A stretch of 64,000 nucleotides of DNA from Methyloversatilis discipulorum (GCF_000527135.1 NZ_AZUP01000001.1:2108001-2172000), one strand, 5' to 3'. Shown: positions 1-10,740, counted from the stretch's first letter. The notes: a model not told the origin generated them from the sequence alone. Numbers and translations: made by a program.

Positions 1-68
1 CCGAAAACATACTCGACCTTTTCTTCCGCAAGGCACCTGACTACAATTTCCGCTCCGGTCAAAAGCAT
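1..68 (-). CDS. ilvB/ilvI: Acetolactate synthase large subunit, N-terminal fragment (cut by window start)
   Basis: Read on the minus strand, an ATG at 68-66 opens a frame that stays open to the window edge and gives MLLTGAEIVVRCLAEE followed by KVEYVFG. This is the start of the TPP-dependent acetolactate synthase catalytic subunit (first step of valine, leucine and isoleucine synthesis), whose family begins with a TGAEIVVRCL...GV.YVFG segment. An AGGTG Shine-Dalgarno lies a few bases upstream. Only 22 codons are visible, so large-subunit paralogues cannot be told apart. It diverges from the sigma-factor gene; in related genomes the sigma/DUF3619/DUF3106/RDD set also sits beside the ilv operon. 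Confidence 0.85.
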   Translation of the reverse strand, partial: MLLTGAEIVVRCLAEEKVEYVF

Positions 69-206
69 CGCCACACCTGTAAAAAAATTCCGGAAAAGCC
101 GCAAAGGGTAGCTGTCGCACAGTTCCCGGTCAAGGCATTTTCGGCATCGCACGGGCCTGACCGCCCGCTCCGCAGCGATCGCCACCCACCCTGAGAAAGA
201 CACATC
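69..206. other. Divergent intergenic region between ilv and sigma-factor genes
   Basis: About 138 bases separate the ilv start from the sigma-factor start. The stretch must hold promoters for both directions. I see no convincing leader peptide or attenuator hairpin for the ilv side and no consensus sigma-70 promoter pair. Confidence 0.4.
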
Positions 207-773
207 CTGGCATCTCGCGAAGAACTTTCCGGCTTTCTCGCCGCGGTCGAACGGCGCGCCTTCAAACAGGCCGTATTCGCGCTGCGCGACGACGAATCCG
301 CACTCGATGCCGTGCAGGACGCGATGATGAAACTCGCGGAAAAGTACGCCGACCGCCCGGCGGAAGAGTTTCCGATGCTGTTCCAGCGCATCCTGCAGAA
401 CGTGATCCGAGACATGTTCCGGCGGCGCAAGGTGCGCTCGACCTGGACCACGCTGTTGTCGTCCTTCACCGGCGCAGACGAGGACGACGATTACGACCCG
501 CTCGACAACATGGTGATCGACGAGCCGTCTGAACTCGGCCGTACGCCAGAGCAGAACCTCGAACAGAGCGAGGTGATGGCTCTGATAGAGCGTGAAATAT
601 CCCGCCTCCCTGCACGTCAACGCGAAGCTTTTCTGATGCGTTACTGGGAGGAATTGGACATTGCCGAAACGGCCGCCGTCATGGGCTGTTCGGAAGGCAG
701 CGTCAAGACGCATTGCTCGCGCGCGACCCATGCGCTCGCTGCCGCCCTCAAACTGCGTGGCATCAAGTTATGA
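207..773 (+). CDS. RNA polymerase sigma factor, sigma-70/ECF-like, probable CTG start
   Basis: A small alternative sigma factor of the type that heads a sigma - DUF3619 - DUF3106 - RDD cluster in betaproteobacteria. Region 2 is seen around residues 36-75 (AVQDAMMKLAEKY ... FQRILQNVIRDMFRRRKV). Region 4.2 is at the C-terminus (LPARQREAFLMRYWEE, then a helix-turn-helix with GCSEGSVKTHCSRA). The first ATG-type start, GTG 312, would cut region 2 in half. Coding similarity runs upstream through ASREELSGFLAAVERRAFKQ to an in-frame TGA at 192. The only sensible start is CTG 207, preceded by GAGAAAG at 193-199. Between regions 2 and 4 is an acidic linker (DEDDDYDPLDN). The stop overlaps the next start (ATGA), so translation is probably coupled. 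The regulon is unknown. Confidence 0.8.
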   Translation: MASREELSGFLAAVERRAFKQAVFALRDDESALDAVQDAMMKLAEKYADRPAEEFPMLFQRILQNVIRDMFRRRKVRSTWTTLLSSFTGADEDDDYDPLDNMVIDEPSELGRTPEQNLEQSEVMALIEREISRLPARQREAFLMRYWEELDIAETAAVMGCSEGSVKTHCSRATHALAAALKLRGIKL

Positions 774-1195
774 AATCCACCGTTCGAACGACATTTCCGC
801 CCTCGGCGACCGATGAGGCCGCGATCGGCCAGCGCGCGCACGCAGCGCTCGAAGCCTCCTGCACCGAACTGCCCCCCGACATCGTTTTCCGCCTGCGCCA
901 GTCGCGCGAGCGGGCACTGGCTGCCGCCACGCCGCGCCGCCGACTGGCGTGGCTGCCCCGTCTCGCCGGGCTGCCGGGCAATCTGGGCGGAGGCTGGCTG
1001 CGCGACGGACTGGCGCCGACCGTCGGCATCCTGATGCTCGCACTGATCGCCGCCCTGGCCAGCCAGCAATCACAGGACGAGCGCTTCAACGAATCCCTCG
1101 ACATCGACAGCGCCCTGCTGACCGACGATCTGCCTATCGACGCCTACCTCGATCGCGGTTTCGGGGCCTGGCTCGACAGCCAGGGCAGATCCTGA
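770..1195 (+). CDS. DUF3619 family protein
   Basis: A 141-residue protein of the DUF3619 type, whose role is unknown. It starts at ATG 770 in a 4-base overlap with the sigma-factor stop. The first 80 residues are basic and probably cytoplasmic, followed by one hydrophobic segment at about 82-98 and a short acidic C-terminal tail (DIDSALLTDDLPIDAYLD). A single-pass protein encoded directly behind a sigma factor could be an anti-sigma-like partner. That is inference from position and topology only; I see no zinc-binding anti-sigma motif. Its stop overlaps the DUF3106 start. Confidence 0.75.
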   Translation: MKSTVRTTFPPSATDEAAIGQRAHAALEASCTELPPDIVFRLRQSRERALAAATPRRRLAWLPRLAGLPGNLGGGWLRDGLAPTVGILMLALIAALASQQSQDERFNESLDIDSALLTDDLPIDAYLDRGFGAWLDSQGRS

Positions 1196-1647
1196 TGCGA
1201 CGCAAGTTTGCAGGTGCGCTGCTTGCAGCCACCCTTGCCTGCGCCGGCGCGTCGGCGCAGTCCCGTGCGCCGGGCTGGCATCAGCTCGGTCAGGCCGAAC
1301 AGGCCATCCTTTCGCCGCTGGCTGCCGACTGGGACAGCTTCGACGCCGAACGCCGCCGCAAATGGCTCGACCTCGCTGCCCGCTACCCGTCGATGACGGT
1401 CGAGGAACAGTCGCGGATGCGCGCGCGCATGAGCTACTGGGGCAGCCTGACGCCGCAGGAGCGTATCGAGGCACGCGAGCGCTACAAGCGCCTGCAGGCA
1501 ATGCCCGCCGACCAGCGCGAGACGCTGCGCCGGCAATGGGAAGCCTACGAAGGGCTGTCGCCCGAGGAACGCAGCCGGCTTGGCGCGGCCCAACGCCCCG
1601 GCACCAAGGCGCCGGGCGCGGCGGCCGCAGCGCCGGTCCGCAAATAA
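1195..1647 (+). CDS. DUF3106 domain-containing secreted protein
   Basis: 150 residues, starting at ATG 1195 inside the DUF3619 stop codon. A signal peptide is clear (MRRKFAGALLAATLACAGASA, cut near residue 20). The mature part is highly charged and helical with the DUF3106 pattern: WHQLGQAEQAILSPL, then repeated helical stretches with SLTPQERIEARERYKR and LSPEERSRL. The function is unknown. It is probably periplasmic, and the conserved neighbourhood suggests it belongs to the signalling circuit of the upstream sigma factor. The longer frame that opens at 949 overlaps DUF3619 and lacks the signal peptide, so it was not used. Confidence 0.75.
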   Translation: MRRKFAGALLAATLACAGASAQSRAPGWHQLGQAEQAILSPLAADWDSFDAERRRKWLDLAARYPSMTVEEQSRMRARMSYWGSLTPQERIEARERYKRLQAMPADQRETLRRQWEAYEGLSPEERSRLGAAQRPGTKAPGAAAAAPVRK

Positions 1648-1700
1648 ACAGGCAGCTTCGCCGTCCACTTCTTCATGCGGCCACGCCGCACCGCTTCCAC

Positions 1701-2132
1701 ATGTCAGACACGACCCGTTATCCGGCGGCCGGCCTGCGCCGGCGCCTCGCATCGCTGCTCTATGAATCCCTGCTGCTGCTCGGCGTGCTGGCGGCCGGCT
1801 TCATGCTGCCCTATCTGATCGTCGGACTGTTCTTCGAACTCGCGCCGCAGGGCTGGTTTGCCTGGCTGCACATCCTGCTGCTGCTTGGCCTGTACTTCGT
1901 CCATTACTGGCGCCGCGGCGGACAGACGCTGGCCATGCAGACCTGGGGGATACGCGTCGTCGACGCCACGCAGGACAGGCCGCCCGAACTGAAACGCGCC
2001 CTGGCGCGCTATCTGCTGAGTTGGCCGTCACTGCTGTTCTGCGGCGTTGGACTGTTCTGGGCGCTGTTTGACCGTGACCGTCAGTTCCTGCACGACAGGC
2101 TGGCCGGCACGCGCGTGATCCGCATCAAGTAG
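1701..2132 (+). CDS. RDD family membrane protein
   Basis: 143 residues from ATG 1701. The RDD family is named for conserved Arg-Asp-Asp residues. Visible here are AAGLRRRLASLLYESLLLL at the start of TM1, QTLAMQTWGIRVVD between TM2 and TM3, and LFDRDRQFLHDRLAGTRVI at the C-terminus. Three hydrophobic segments lie at about 16-42, 52-68 and 105-122. Some RDD proteins have been linked to cation transport, but most are uncharacterised. It lies last in the cluster and converges on lptG with 9 bases between stops. The longer open frame from 1362 overlaps DUF3106 and is not credible. Confidence 0.8.
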   Translation: MSDTTRYPAAGLRRRLASLLYESLLLLGVLAAGFMLPYLIVGLFFELAPQGWFAWLHILLLLGLYFVHYWRRGGQTLAMQTWGIRVVDATQDRPPELKRALARYLLSWPSLLFCGVGLFWALFDRDRQFLHDRLAGTRVIRIK

Positions 2133-2141
2133 GCGGGCCGC

Positions 2142-3215
2142 TCAGCGGCGGTCCTCCCACCACAGCATGGCCGCCGCAGCGAACACGAAGAGGAAGCCGG
2201 GCGTCAGTGCCGCCGCATAAGGCGGCCACGAGTTGATCGCGCCGAGGTTGGAGAACAGGCCGTTCAGCATGTGGAACAGCACGCCGATCATCACCCCGGT
2301 GAACACCTTGATGCTGACCGCCGCATTGCGGTTGTGCATGTAGGCGAAGGGCAAGGCGAGCGCCAGCATGACGAAGCAGGCGAGCGGGTAGCTGAATTTC
2401 TTCCACAGCGCGATTTCGTAGCGGCCGGTTTCCTGCCGGTTGTCCGACAGGTGCCGGATGTAGTGCCACAGCTTCCACGCCGACATCCGTTCCGGCACCA
2501 CCAGCATCACGCTCATCACGTCCGGGCTGAGATCGGAATCCCACACCAGCGTGTCCGACTTGCTCACTTTGGCACCGCTCTCCGAGAAGTCGGTGCGGAT
2601 GACATTGGTGAGCACCCATCCGGCCGGCGCTTGATAACCGCCGCTTGCCGCCTCCAGGACGGACAACAGTTCGCGGCTGTCGTTGAACTCGAAAATGCGG
2701 ATCTTGCGCAGCACCCCCTCGGGCGTGACGCTGCCGATGTTGACGAAGTCGTGACCGTCCTTGACCCAGAAGCCGCTGCGGAACTCGCCTGTAAGCAGCT
2801 GTGAACGGGCGGACAGCTTCAGTTCCTGCGCCGCGCGCTCGGCTGGCGGCGCAATGAACTCGCCGGTGACAAAGGTGAGCAGCACGAAGGGCAGGCCGAT
2901 GCGTGCAAGCAGACGCAGGATGCGACCGGTCGACATGCCCGAAGCACGCAGCACGGTGATTTCCGAATGGCGCGACAGCGTGGTCAGTGAATACAGCGCG
3001 CCGATCAGCACCGCGATCGGCAGCGTTTCGTAAACGCGACCGGGCATGGTCAGCACGGTATACATCACCGCGTGCTGCAGGCCGTAATTGCCACGTCCGA
3101 GATTGTCCAGCTCGTTGATCAGGTCGAAAAACCCGAACAGCCCGAGGAAGGCAGCCAGCACCAGCAGGGTGGCCAGGGCGACTTCACGGCGGATGTAGCG
3201 TTCGTGGATCAGCAT
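2142..3215 (-). CDS. lptG: LPS export ABC transporter permease LptG
   Basis: Inner-membrane permease of the LptB2FG machine that extracts lipopolysaccharide and hands it to LptC/LptA. The 357 residues fit the family. The N-terminus MLIHERYIRREVALATLLVL is typical of LptG. Transmembrane segments cluster at both ends (about 12-35, 55-80, 95-115 and 270-350), separated by a periplasmic beta-jellyroll region of about 150 residues. The gene follows lptF on the same strand with 3 bases between them, so they are co-transcribed and probably translationally coupled. It converges on the RDD gene. Confidence 0.93.
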   Translation of the reverse strand: MLIHERYIRREVALATLLVLAAFLGLFGFFDLINELDNLGRGNYGLQHAVMYTVLTMPGRVYETLPIAVLIGALYSLTTLSRHSEITVLRASGMSTGRILRLLARIGLPFVLLTFVTGEFIAPPAERAAQELKLSARSQLLTGEFRSGFWVKDGHDFVNIGSVTPEGVLRKIRIFEFNDSRELLSVLEAASGGYQAPAGWVLTNVIRTDFSESGAKVSKSDTLVWDSDLSPDVMSVMLVVPERMSAWKLWHYIRHLSDNRQETGRYEIALWKKFSYPLACFVMLALALPFAYMHNRNAAVSIKVFTGVMIGVLFHMLNGLFSNLGAINSWPPYAAALTPGFLFVFAAAAMLWWEDRR

Positions 3216-3218
3216 CGA

Positions 3219-4301
3219 TCAGCGGCTCAGCCAGGTGCGCGGGAGGTGGCCATAAATGCGCCAGGCGAACATGCCGGCCAGCAGCAGGAACATGCCGCCA
3301 TGCAGCGTCCACAGCACGCCGCTGAATGACAGCTTGCCCTGCGACACCCAGGCCTGGGTGATGCTCAGCAGATTCGAGTAGACGAGATAGATCAGCAGCG
3401 CCATCAGCAGATTGTTGGCGCGCCCGGCGCGCGGATTGACGAAAGACAGCGGAATTGCGAGCAGAGCCAGGTTGAGTGCGGCGATCGGAAGACCGATGCG
3501 GAAAGCCAGCTCGCCCATGTTCGGAGCCGTCGGATCGGCCAGCAATTCCTCGACCGTCAGCAGATAGGGGCGTGACTCGACGCCCTGCGCCTCCTTCGTT
3601 TCGATGCGCACCGCGTAACGCTCGAATTCCATCACGCGGTACTCCGGGCTGCCCGGCTCGCCTTCGTAGCGGCGCCCGTTCAGCAGCACGACGAAGCGAT
3701 CGCCCGACTCCATGGTCTGCGTATAGCCGTCACCGGCGACGATGACGCCGACCTTGCCCTTGTCGGTCGTGCTGACGAAGATGTTCTTGACCGCGCCATC
3801 GGTGCCATCGCCGCTCTCGACGAAGAACACCCGGTTGGCCTGCGACGACTCGCGGAAGCTGCCGGGCGACATCTGCGCCACGTCATCGCGGTTGCTCATG
3901 CGGGTACGGAACTCGGCGCTCTTCACCTGCGACCACGGCGCCAGATACAGCGACAGAACCCCCACCGCGATCACCATCGGCAAGGCGAACAGCAGCACGG
4001 GCCGCACCCAGGCGGACAGCGGCAGGCCGGTGGAGAACCACACCACCATCTCCGAATCCCGCCAGCTGCGCGACATCGCCAGCAACACCGATATGAACAG
4101 CGTCAGCGACAGGATCACGCCGAGATAGCGCAACGCGCCGAAGCCGAGCAGCGCCATCACCGCTTCCGATGCCACTTTCCCGCCCGCCGCCTGTCCGAGC
4201 AGGCGCACGAGCTGGGTGGACAGCACGATCGCAAACAGTGCGACGAACACCGTCAAAGCAGTACTGGCAAATTCGCGCAGGGCGGCGCGCTGGAAGATCA
4301 A
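3219..4301 (-). CDS. lptF: LPS export ABC transporter permease LptF
   Basis: Second permease of the LptB2FG lipopolysaccharide exporter. I place the start at TTG 4301, giving MIFQRAALREFASTALTVF, which matches the usual LptF N-terminus. The frame can be extended to another TTG at 4334, but the extra 11 residues (MREGVPHGAPG) are not family-like and no strong ribosome-binding site supports either. From 4301 the length is 360 residues. Transmembrane segments lie near the two ends, with the periplasmic jellyroll between about 120 and 260. It is divergent from pepA, a common arrangement in proteobacteria. Confidence 0.9.
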   Translation of the reverse strand: MIFQRAALREFASTALTVFVALFAIVLSTQLVRLLGQAAGGKVASEAVMALLGFGALRYLGVILSLTLFISVLLAMSRSWRDSEMVVWFSTGLPLSAWVRPVLLFALPMVIAVGVLSLYLAPWSQVKSAEFRTRMSNRDDVAQMSPGSFRESSQANRVFFVESGDGTDGAVKNIFVSTTDKGKVGVIVAGDGYTQTMESGDRFVVLLNGRRYEGEPGSPEYRVMEFERYAVRIETKEAQGVESRPYLLTVEELLADPTAPNMGELAFRIGLPIAALNLALLAIPLSFVNPRAGRANNLLMALLIYLVYSNLLSITQAWVSQGKLSFSGVLWTLHGGMFLLLAGMFAWRIYGHLPRTWLSR

Positions 4302-4356
4302 GCCTGGGGCTCCGTGCGGAACGCCTTCGCGCAAAGGCGCGTCAGGCCGTTCTTTT

Positions 4357-4386
4357 TTGACTCGCGCGCGGCTTCACGCCGATAAT
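4357..4386 (+). promoter_or_regulatory. Probable sigma-70 promoter for pepA
   Basis: TTGACT at 4357-4362 and GATAAT at 4381-4386 are separated by 18 bases. Each element is one base from consensus. Transcription would start near 4393, about 35 bases before the pepA GTG. Confidence 0.6.
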
Positions 4387-4427
4387 CGGACGACTTGAAG
4401 CAGCGCGAACTGATAGAGGAGAAGCGG

Positions 4428-5921
4428 GTGGAATTTAGCATAAAGAGCGGCAGCCCCGAGAAACTGCGCACCTGCGCCCTGGTGGTCGGCGTGTTCGAGT
4501 CGCGCAAACCGGCCTCCGCCGCCGCGGCGCTCGACGCCGCCAGCAAGGGTCGCATCGCCGACATCCTCGGCAGCGGCGACATGGACGGCAAGTCCGGCAG
4601 CACGCTGCTGCTGCACAAGTTGCCGGGCATCGCCGCCGAGCGCGTGCTGCTGGTCGGTCTTGGCAAGGAAAAGGAATTCGGTCTCAAGGAGTACCGCGAC
4701 GCCGTCTCCGCCAGCGTGCGCGCGCTGCGCGACACCGGCGCCCGTGATGCGGTGAGCACGCTGGCCGAAGTCGCCCCGCGCAAGGTCGGCACGGCCGGTG
4801 CGCTGCGTCAGGCGGCGATCGTCGCACTCGACGTGCTCTACCGCTACGACACGCACGCCCGCAACAAGAAGGACGAGTCGCGAGCGCTGGCCGCACTCGG
4901 CTTCACGCTGCCGAAGAAGACTGCCACATCGGCCGCTGCCGATGCGCTCGCTCAGGGCGAGGCGATCGGTCACGGCATGGCGCTGGCCAAGACCCTCGGC
5001 AACCTGCCGCCCAACGTCTGCACGCCGACCTATCTCGCCGAACAGGCGCTCGAACTGGGCAAGAGGTCGGACATCGCCGTCACCGTGCTCGACCGCGCCG
5101 ACATGCAGAAACTGGGCATGGGCTCTTTCCTGTCGGTCGCCGCCGGCTCGCGCCAGCCGCCCAAATTCATCGCGATGGAGTACCGCGCCGGCAAGAAGAA
5201 CGAGGCGCCCATCGTGCTGGTCGGCAAGGGCATCACCTTCGACACCGGCGGCATCTCGCTGAAGCCGGGCGAAGGCATGGACGAGATGAAGTACGACATG
5301 TGCGGCGCCGCCAGCGTGCTCGGCACCTTCCAGGCGCTGGCCGCGATGAAGCTGCCGCTGAACGTGATCGGCCTCATCCCGACCACCGAAAACATGCCGG
5401 GCGGTGCAGCCACGCGGCCGGGTGACGTGGTCAAGTCGATGTCCGGCCAGACCATAGAAATCCTGAACACCGACGCCGAAGGCCGGCTCATCCTGTGCGA
5501 TGCGCTGACCTACGCCGAGCGCTACGAACCCGCCTGCGTGGTCGATATCGCGACGCTGACCGGCGCCTGCATCATCGCGCTGGGCCACGTCACCAGCGGT
5601 CTGATGGCCAACGACGACGCGCTGGCCGATGAGCTGTTGGCGGCCGGTCAGACCGCGTGGGACCGCGCCTGGCGTCTGCCGATCTGGGAGGATTACCAGG
5701 AGCAGCTGAAGAGCAACTTCGCCGACATGGGCAATATCGGCGGCCGGCCGGCCGGTTCGATCACGGCCGCCTGCTTCCTCGCGCGCTTCGCGAAGAAGTT
5801 CAAGTGGGCGCACCTGGACATCGCCGGCACAGCCTGGAAGAGCGGCAAGGACAAGGGCGGCACCGGTCGTCCGGTACCGCTGCTGACCCACTTCCTGCTC
5901 GAACGCGCCGGCAAGCTCTGA
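4428..5921 (+). CDS. pepA: Leucyl aminopeptidase PepA (M17)
   Basis: Cytosolic dizinc (or Mn) hexameric aminopeptidase of family M17; some family members also bind DNA in gene regulation and plasmid recombination. The M17 signature NTDAEGRL is at residues 347-354. The metal ligands line up with the E. coli enzyme with an offset of three: Lys267, Asp272, Asp290, Asp349, Glu351. I chose GTG 4428 because it gives the family N-terminus MEFSIKSGSPEK and has a strong GAGGAGAAG ribosome-binding site just upstream; the longer frame from 4395 would bury that site. Length is 497 residues. It heads a run pepA-holC-repeat protein-valS. Confidence 0.95.
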   Translation: MEFSIKSGSPEKLRTCALVVGVFESRKPASAAAALDAASKGRIADILGSGDMDGKSGSTLLLHKLPGIAAERVLLVGLGKEKEFGLKEYRDAVSASVRALRDTGARDAVSTLAEVAPRKVGTAGALRQAAIVALDVLYRYDTHARNKKDESRALAALGFTLPKKTATSAAADALAQGEAIGHGMALAKTLGNLPPNVCTPTYLAEQALELGKRSDIAVTVLDRADMQKLGMGSFLSVAAGSRQPPKFIAMEYRAGKKNEAPIVLVGKGITFDTGGISLKPGEGMDEMKYDMCGAASVLGTFQALAAMKLPLNVIGLIPTTENMPGGAATRPGDVVKSMSGQTIEILNTDAEGRLILCDALTYAERYEPACVVDIATLTGACIIALGHVTSGLMANDDALADELLAAGQTAWDRAWRLPIWEDYQEQLKSNFADMGNIGGRPAGSITAACFLARFAKKFKWAHLDIAGTAWKSGKDKGGTGRPVPLLTHFLLERAGKL

Positions 5922-5928
5922 GGCACGC

Positions 5929-6348
5929 ATGGCGGTCGCCGAATTCCACCACGACGCGCCCGACAAGCTTCGCCACGCCTGCGCGCTGGTGGCGCAGTGG
6001 CATGCCGCGGGGCGTCGCGTGTGGATACATTGCGACAACGATGCGCTGGCCACGCGGCTCGATCAGATGCTCTGGGTGTTCGAGCCGCTGGCCTTCATTC
6101 CGCATGTGCGCGACGGCCACCCGCTGAGCGACGCGACGCCGGTGCGCATCGGTCGCGATCCGGCGTCGGCCCCGGTCGATGCGATCCTGCTCAACATGGC
6201 GCACGATGTGCCTGCCGGTTTCGAGCAACGCGCGCACATCGTCGAGATCGTCAGTCAGGACCCCGCCGACCGCGACGCGGCGCGCACGCGCTACGTACGC
6301 TACCGGCAGGGCGGATTCGACATGCAGACAAGAAAGGCTGAAGCATGA
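5929..6348 (+). CDS. holC: DNA polymerase III subunit chi
   Basis: A 139-residue chi subunit. In the clamp-loader complex it pairs with psi (HolD) and binds the C-terminal tail of single-strand binding protein. The N-terminus VAEFHHDAPDKLRHACALVAQWHAAGRRVWIHC and the middle LDQMLWVFEPLAFIPHV are characteristic of HolC, as is VDAILLNMAHDVP further on. It follows pepA by 7 bases, the order seen across proteobacteria (pepA-holC-valS), and overlaps the next gene by an ATGA. Confidence 0.92.
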   Translation: MAVAEFHHDAPDKLRHACALVAQWHAAGRRVWIHCDNDALATRLDQMLWVFEPLAFIPHVRDGHPLSDATPVRIGRDPASAPVDAILLNMAHDVPAGFEQRAHIVEIVSQDPADRDAARTRYVRYRQGGFDMQTRKAEA

Positions 6349-6959
6349 GCGACGACCTGATCGGCCGAGCCGATTCGCTGATGCGGCGCAGCCGCACCTT
6401 CGTCGCCGGCCGGGTCGCCCCGGCCGTGGTGGACGACGGCATCCCGCTGCTGACCGAGGAAGTGGATCTCGACACCCTGGTGCCGGAACCCGAGGACCGC
6501 AGCGCCGAAATCACCGCGGCGGTGACCGCGGAGGTCACGGAGCGCGTAACGGCCGAAGTCACCGAGCGGGTCACCGCGGAGGTGACCGAACGCGTCACCG
6601 CCGACGTGACGGAACGCGTAACCGGAGAGGTTGCGCGCTCGGTCGGCACCGAAGTCCGGGAACGTCTGCAGCAGAGGACCTCCGACGCACTGTCGCAGCA
6701 GTTTTCCGACCTGCCCGCGCTGATCCAGAGCCGTATCGACGACTGGTGCACGACCACGCTGCCGGCGCTGGTCAGCATCGAGATGCAGGTGGCGTTCGAG
6801 GCGGCGCTGGGCGCCGCACTGGAGAGTGCAACAGCCCGCATCCGCGAACAGGCAGTACTCGATCTGCGTGAATCCATCGCCGCCGACATCGAAAACCGCA
6901 GTCAGGCCGTGCTCAACGCCACGGTCGAACCATCGGACCAGCCCGACCAGCCCCTATAA
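6345..6959 (+). CDS. Uncharacterised protein with 8-residue tandem repeats, between holC and valS
   Basis: 204 residues starting in a 4-base overlap with holC. I do not recognise a named function; a similar-sized uncharacterised protein often sits between holC and valS in betaproteobacteria. The N-terminus ([15 protein letters not shown]) is followed by an acidic linker. Residues 61-92 are four near-perfect copies of the 8-residue unit TAEVTERV (24-bp units at 6525, 6549, 6573 and 6597), with a degenerate fifth unit to residue 100. The rest is helical with regular acidic and hydrophobic residues up to a DQPDQP tail. There is no signal peptide or membrane segment. Valine every fourth residue suggests an amphipathic helix or coiled coil. 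Confidence 0.75.
   Translation: MSDDLIGRADSLMRRSRTFVAGRVAPAVVDDGIPLLTEEVDLDTLVPEPEDRSAEITAAVTAEVTERVTAEVTERVTAEVTERVTADVTERVTGEVARSVGTEVRERLQQRTSDALSQQFSDLPALIQSRIDDWCTTTLPALVSIEMQVAFEAALGAALESATARIREQAVLDLRESIAADIENRSQAVLNATVEPSDQPDQPL
6525..6644 (+). repeat. 24-bp in-frame tandem repeat (four near-perfect units plus one degenerate)
   Basis: Units start at 6525, 6549, 6573, 6597 and 6621. The first four encode TAEVTERV (TADVTERV in the fourth); the fifth encodes TGEVARSV. Codon third positions differ between units, so the copies are not recent exact duplications, or have been kept at protein level. Confidence 0.85.
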
Positions 6960-6960
6960 T
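6955..6960 (+). promoter_or_regulatory. Consensus -10 element upstream of valS
   Basis: A perfect TATAAT ends at 6960, overlapping the stop codon of the upstream gene and 28 bases before the valS ATG. No good -35 is visible at 16-18 bases, so this may be a weak or activator-dependent promoter giving valS some independent expression. Confidence 0.45.
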
Positions 6961-6988
6961 CGCGGGTTTGCATCCAAGCAGACCCGTC

Positions 6989-9931
<2,943 letters not shown>

Positions 9932-9934
9932 CTC

Positions 9935-10043
9935 GAGGGGCTGGGGGCTAGGGGTTTGGGGCTAGCGGATTGCGGGCGGCGAAGCCGCCCGGAGACTTTC
10001 CTAGTCCCTAGCCTCTAGTTCCTAGCCCCTCTCCGCTAGCCCC
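9935..10043. repeat. CTAG-rich intergenic inverted repeat with a central hairpin
   Basis: Seven CTAG tetramers occur in about 90 bases (near 9948, 9962, 10001, 10008, 10015, 10022 and 10036), embedded in GGGGCTAGGGG / CCCTAGCC-type tracts. The left and right parts are inverted: GGGGCTAGCGGA at 9959-9970 is matched by TCCGCTAGCCCC at 10032-10043. Between them is a perfect 8-bp stem CGGGCGGC / GCCGCCCG (9973-9980, 9984-9991) with loop GAA. The stem has no T-tract, so it may only partly terminate valS transcripts. The right arm runs into the end of the GST-like gene and supplies its TAG stop codon. Confidence 0.8.
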
Positions 10044-10740
10044 TCCAATAAACCTGCCTCATCCGCTCGCAGTAGCGCACGATGGACGGGTAGTCGCGCT
10101 CGATCAGCCGTTTGAACGGAATGTCCACATCGACGAACACGACATTTGCCAGCAGGCCGTAGGCCGTTGCGTCGATGCTGGAGGGGTGTCCGAACAGGAA
10201 GGGCTTGTCGCCGAGCACGGTGGCGACGGCGTCAATATCGCGCATGCCCATTTCAATAATTTCGTCGGCCGTGTGGCGGCCGACCCCGGCTGCCTTCACC
10301 TGCTTCACCATGCCGCCGCGCGCCAGTGCCGGCACGAACCACTTGTATGGCGCGCCGAGTCCGCCGAAGAAGGCGTCGCGCGTGGCCGGCCAGTAGCGGT
10401 CGTCGGCCCAGCGGAAATGAAGTACGCACCAGTAGGTGTGCTCTTCCAGCGTGCGCTGAAGCAACAGCGATTGCGCGCGCTGGTCGCGATCGAGATGGTC
10501 GTCCAGCGCCACGCCGTGACGCCGCTTCAGGTGATCGATGATGAGGCCGCTGTCCGCCACCACGGTGCCGTCGTCGTCGATGATGTGCGGCAGCTTGCCT
10601 TTCGGCGCCTTGCCCAGATTCATCGTGTAGACGTTCTGATAGGGCAGCCCGGCCATGCGCAGCCAGGTTTCGAGCTTCAGGCAGAAGCCGCTTGCGTTGG
10701 GGAGGCCCATCGCCGGGGGAAACTGGAACAGACGGATCAT
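10036..10740 (-). CDS. Glutathione S-transferase-like protein (FAXC/metaxin-like)
   Basis: A 234-residue protein with a thioredoxin-like N-terminal domain (MIRLFQFPPAMGLPNASGFCLKLETWLRM, then KGKLPHIIDDDGTVVADSGLIIDHL, the substrate-binding loop with cis-Pro and the DS pair). A helical C-terminal domain follows, with PFLFGHPSSIDATAYGLLANV. This layout is that of bacterial proteins related to eukaryotic failed-axon-connection/metaxin GST relatives. The substrate is unknown. The C-terminal MRQVYWRG-stop is formed at the edge of the CTAG repeat. It lies about 35 bases downstream of tusA on the same strand. Confidence 0.8.
   Translation of the reverse strand: MIRLFQFPPAMGLPNASGFCLKLETWLRMAGLPYQNVYTMNLGKAPKGKLPHIIDDDGTVVADSGLIIDHLKRRHGVALDDHLDRDQRAQSLLLQRTLEEHTYWCVLHFRWADDRYWPATRDAFFGGLGAPYKWFVPALARGGMVKQVKAAGVGRHTADEIIEMGMRDIDAVATVLGDKPFLFGHPSSIDATAYGLLANVVFVDVDIPFKRLIERDYPSIVRYCERMRQVYWRG

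Noticed and set aside
4374..6053. A 559-codon minus-strand frame opposite pepA
   Set aside because: Antisense to pepA, which retains all metal ligands; low-complexity Ala/Gly/Arg/Gln composition.
9972..9992. The GC hairpin after valS as a standard Rho-independent terminator
   Set aside because: No T-tract follows on either strand and it is centred in a larger inverted repeat, so I list it as part of the repeat instead.
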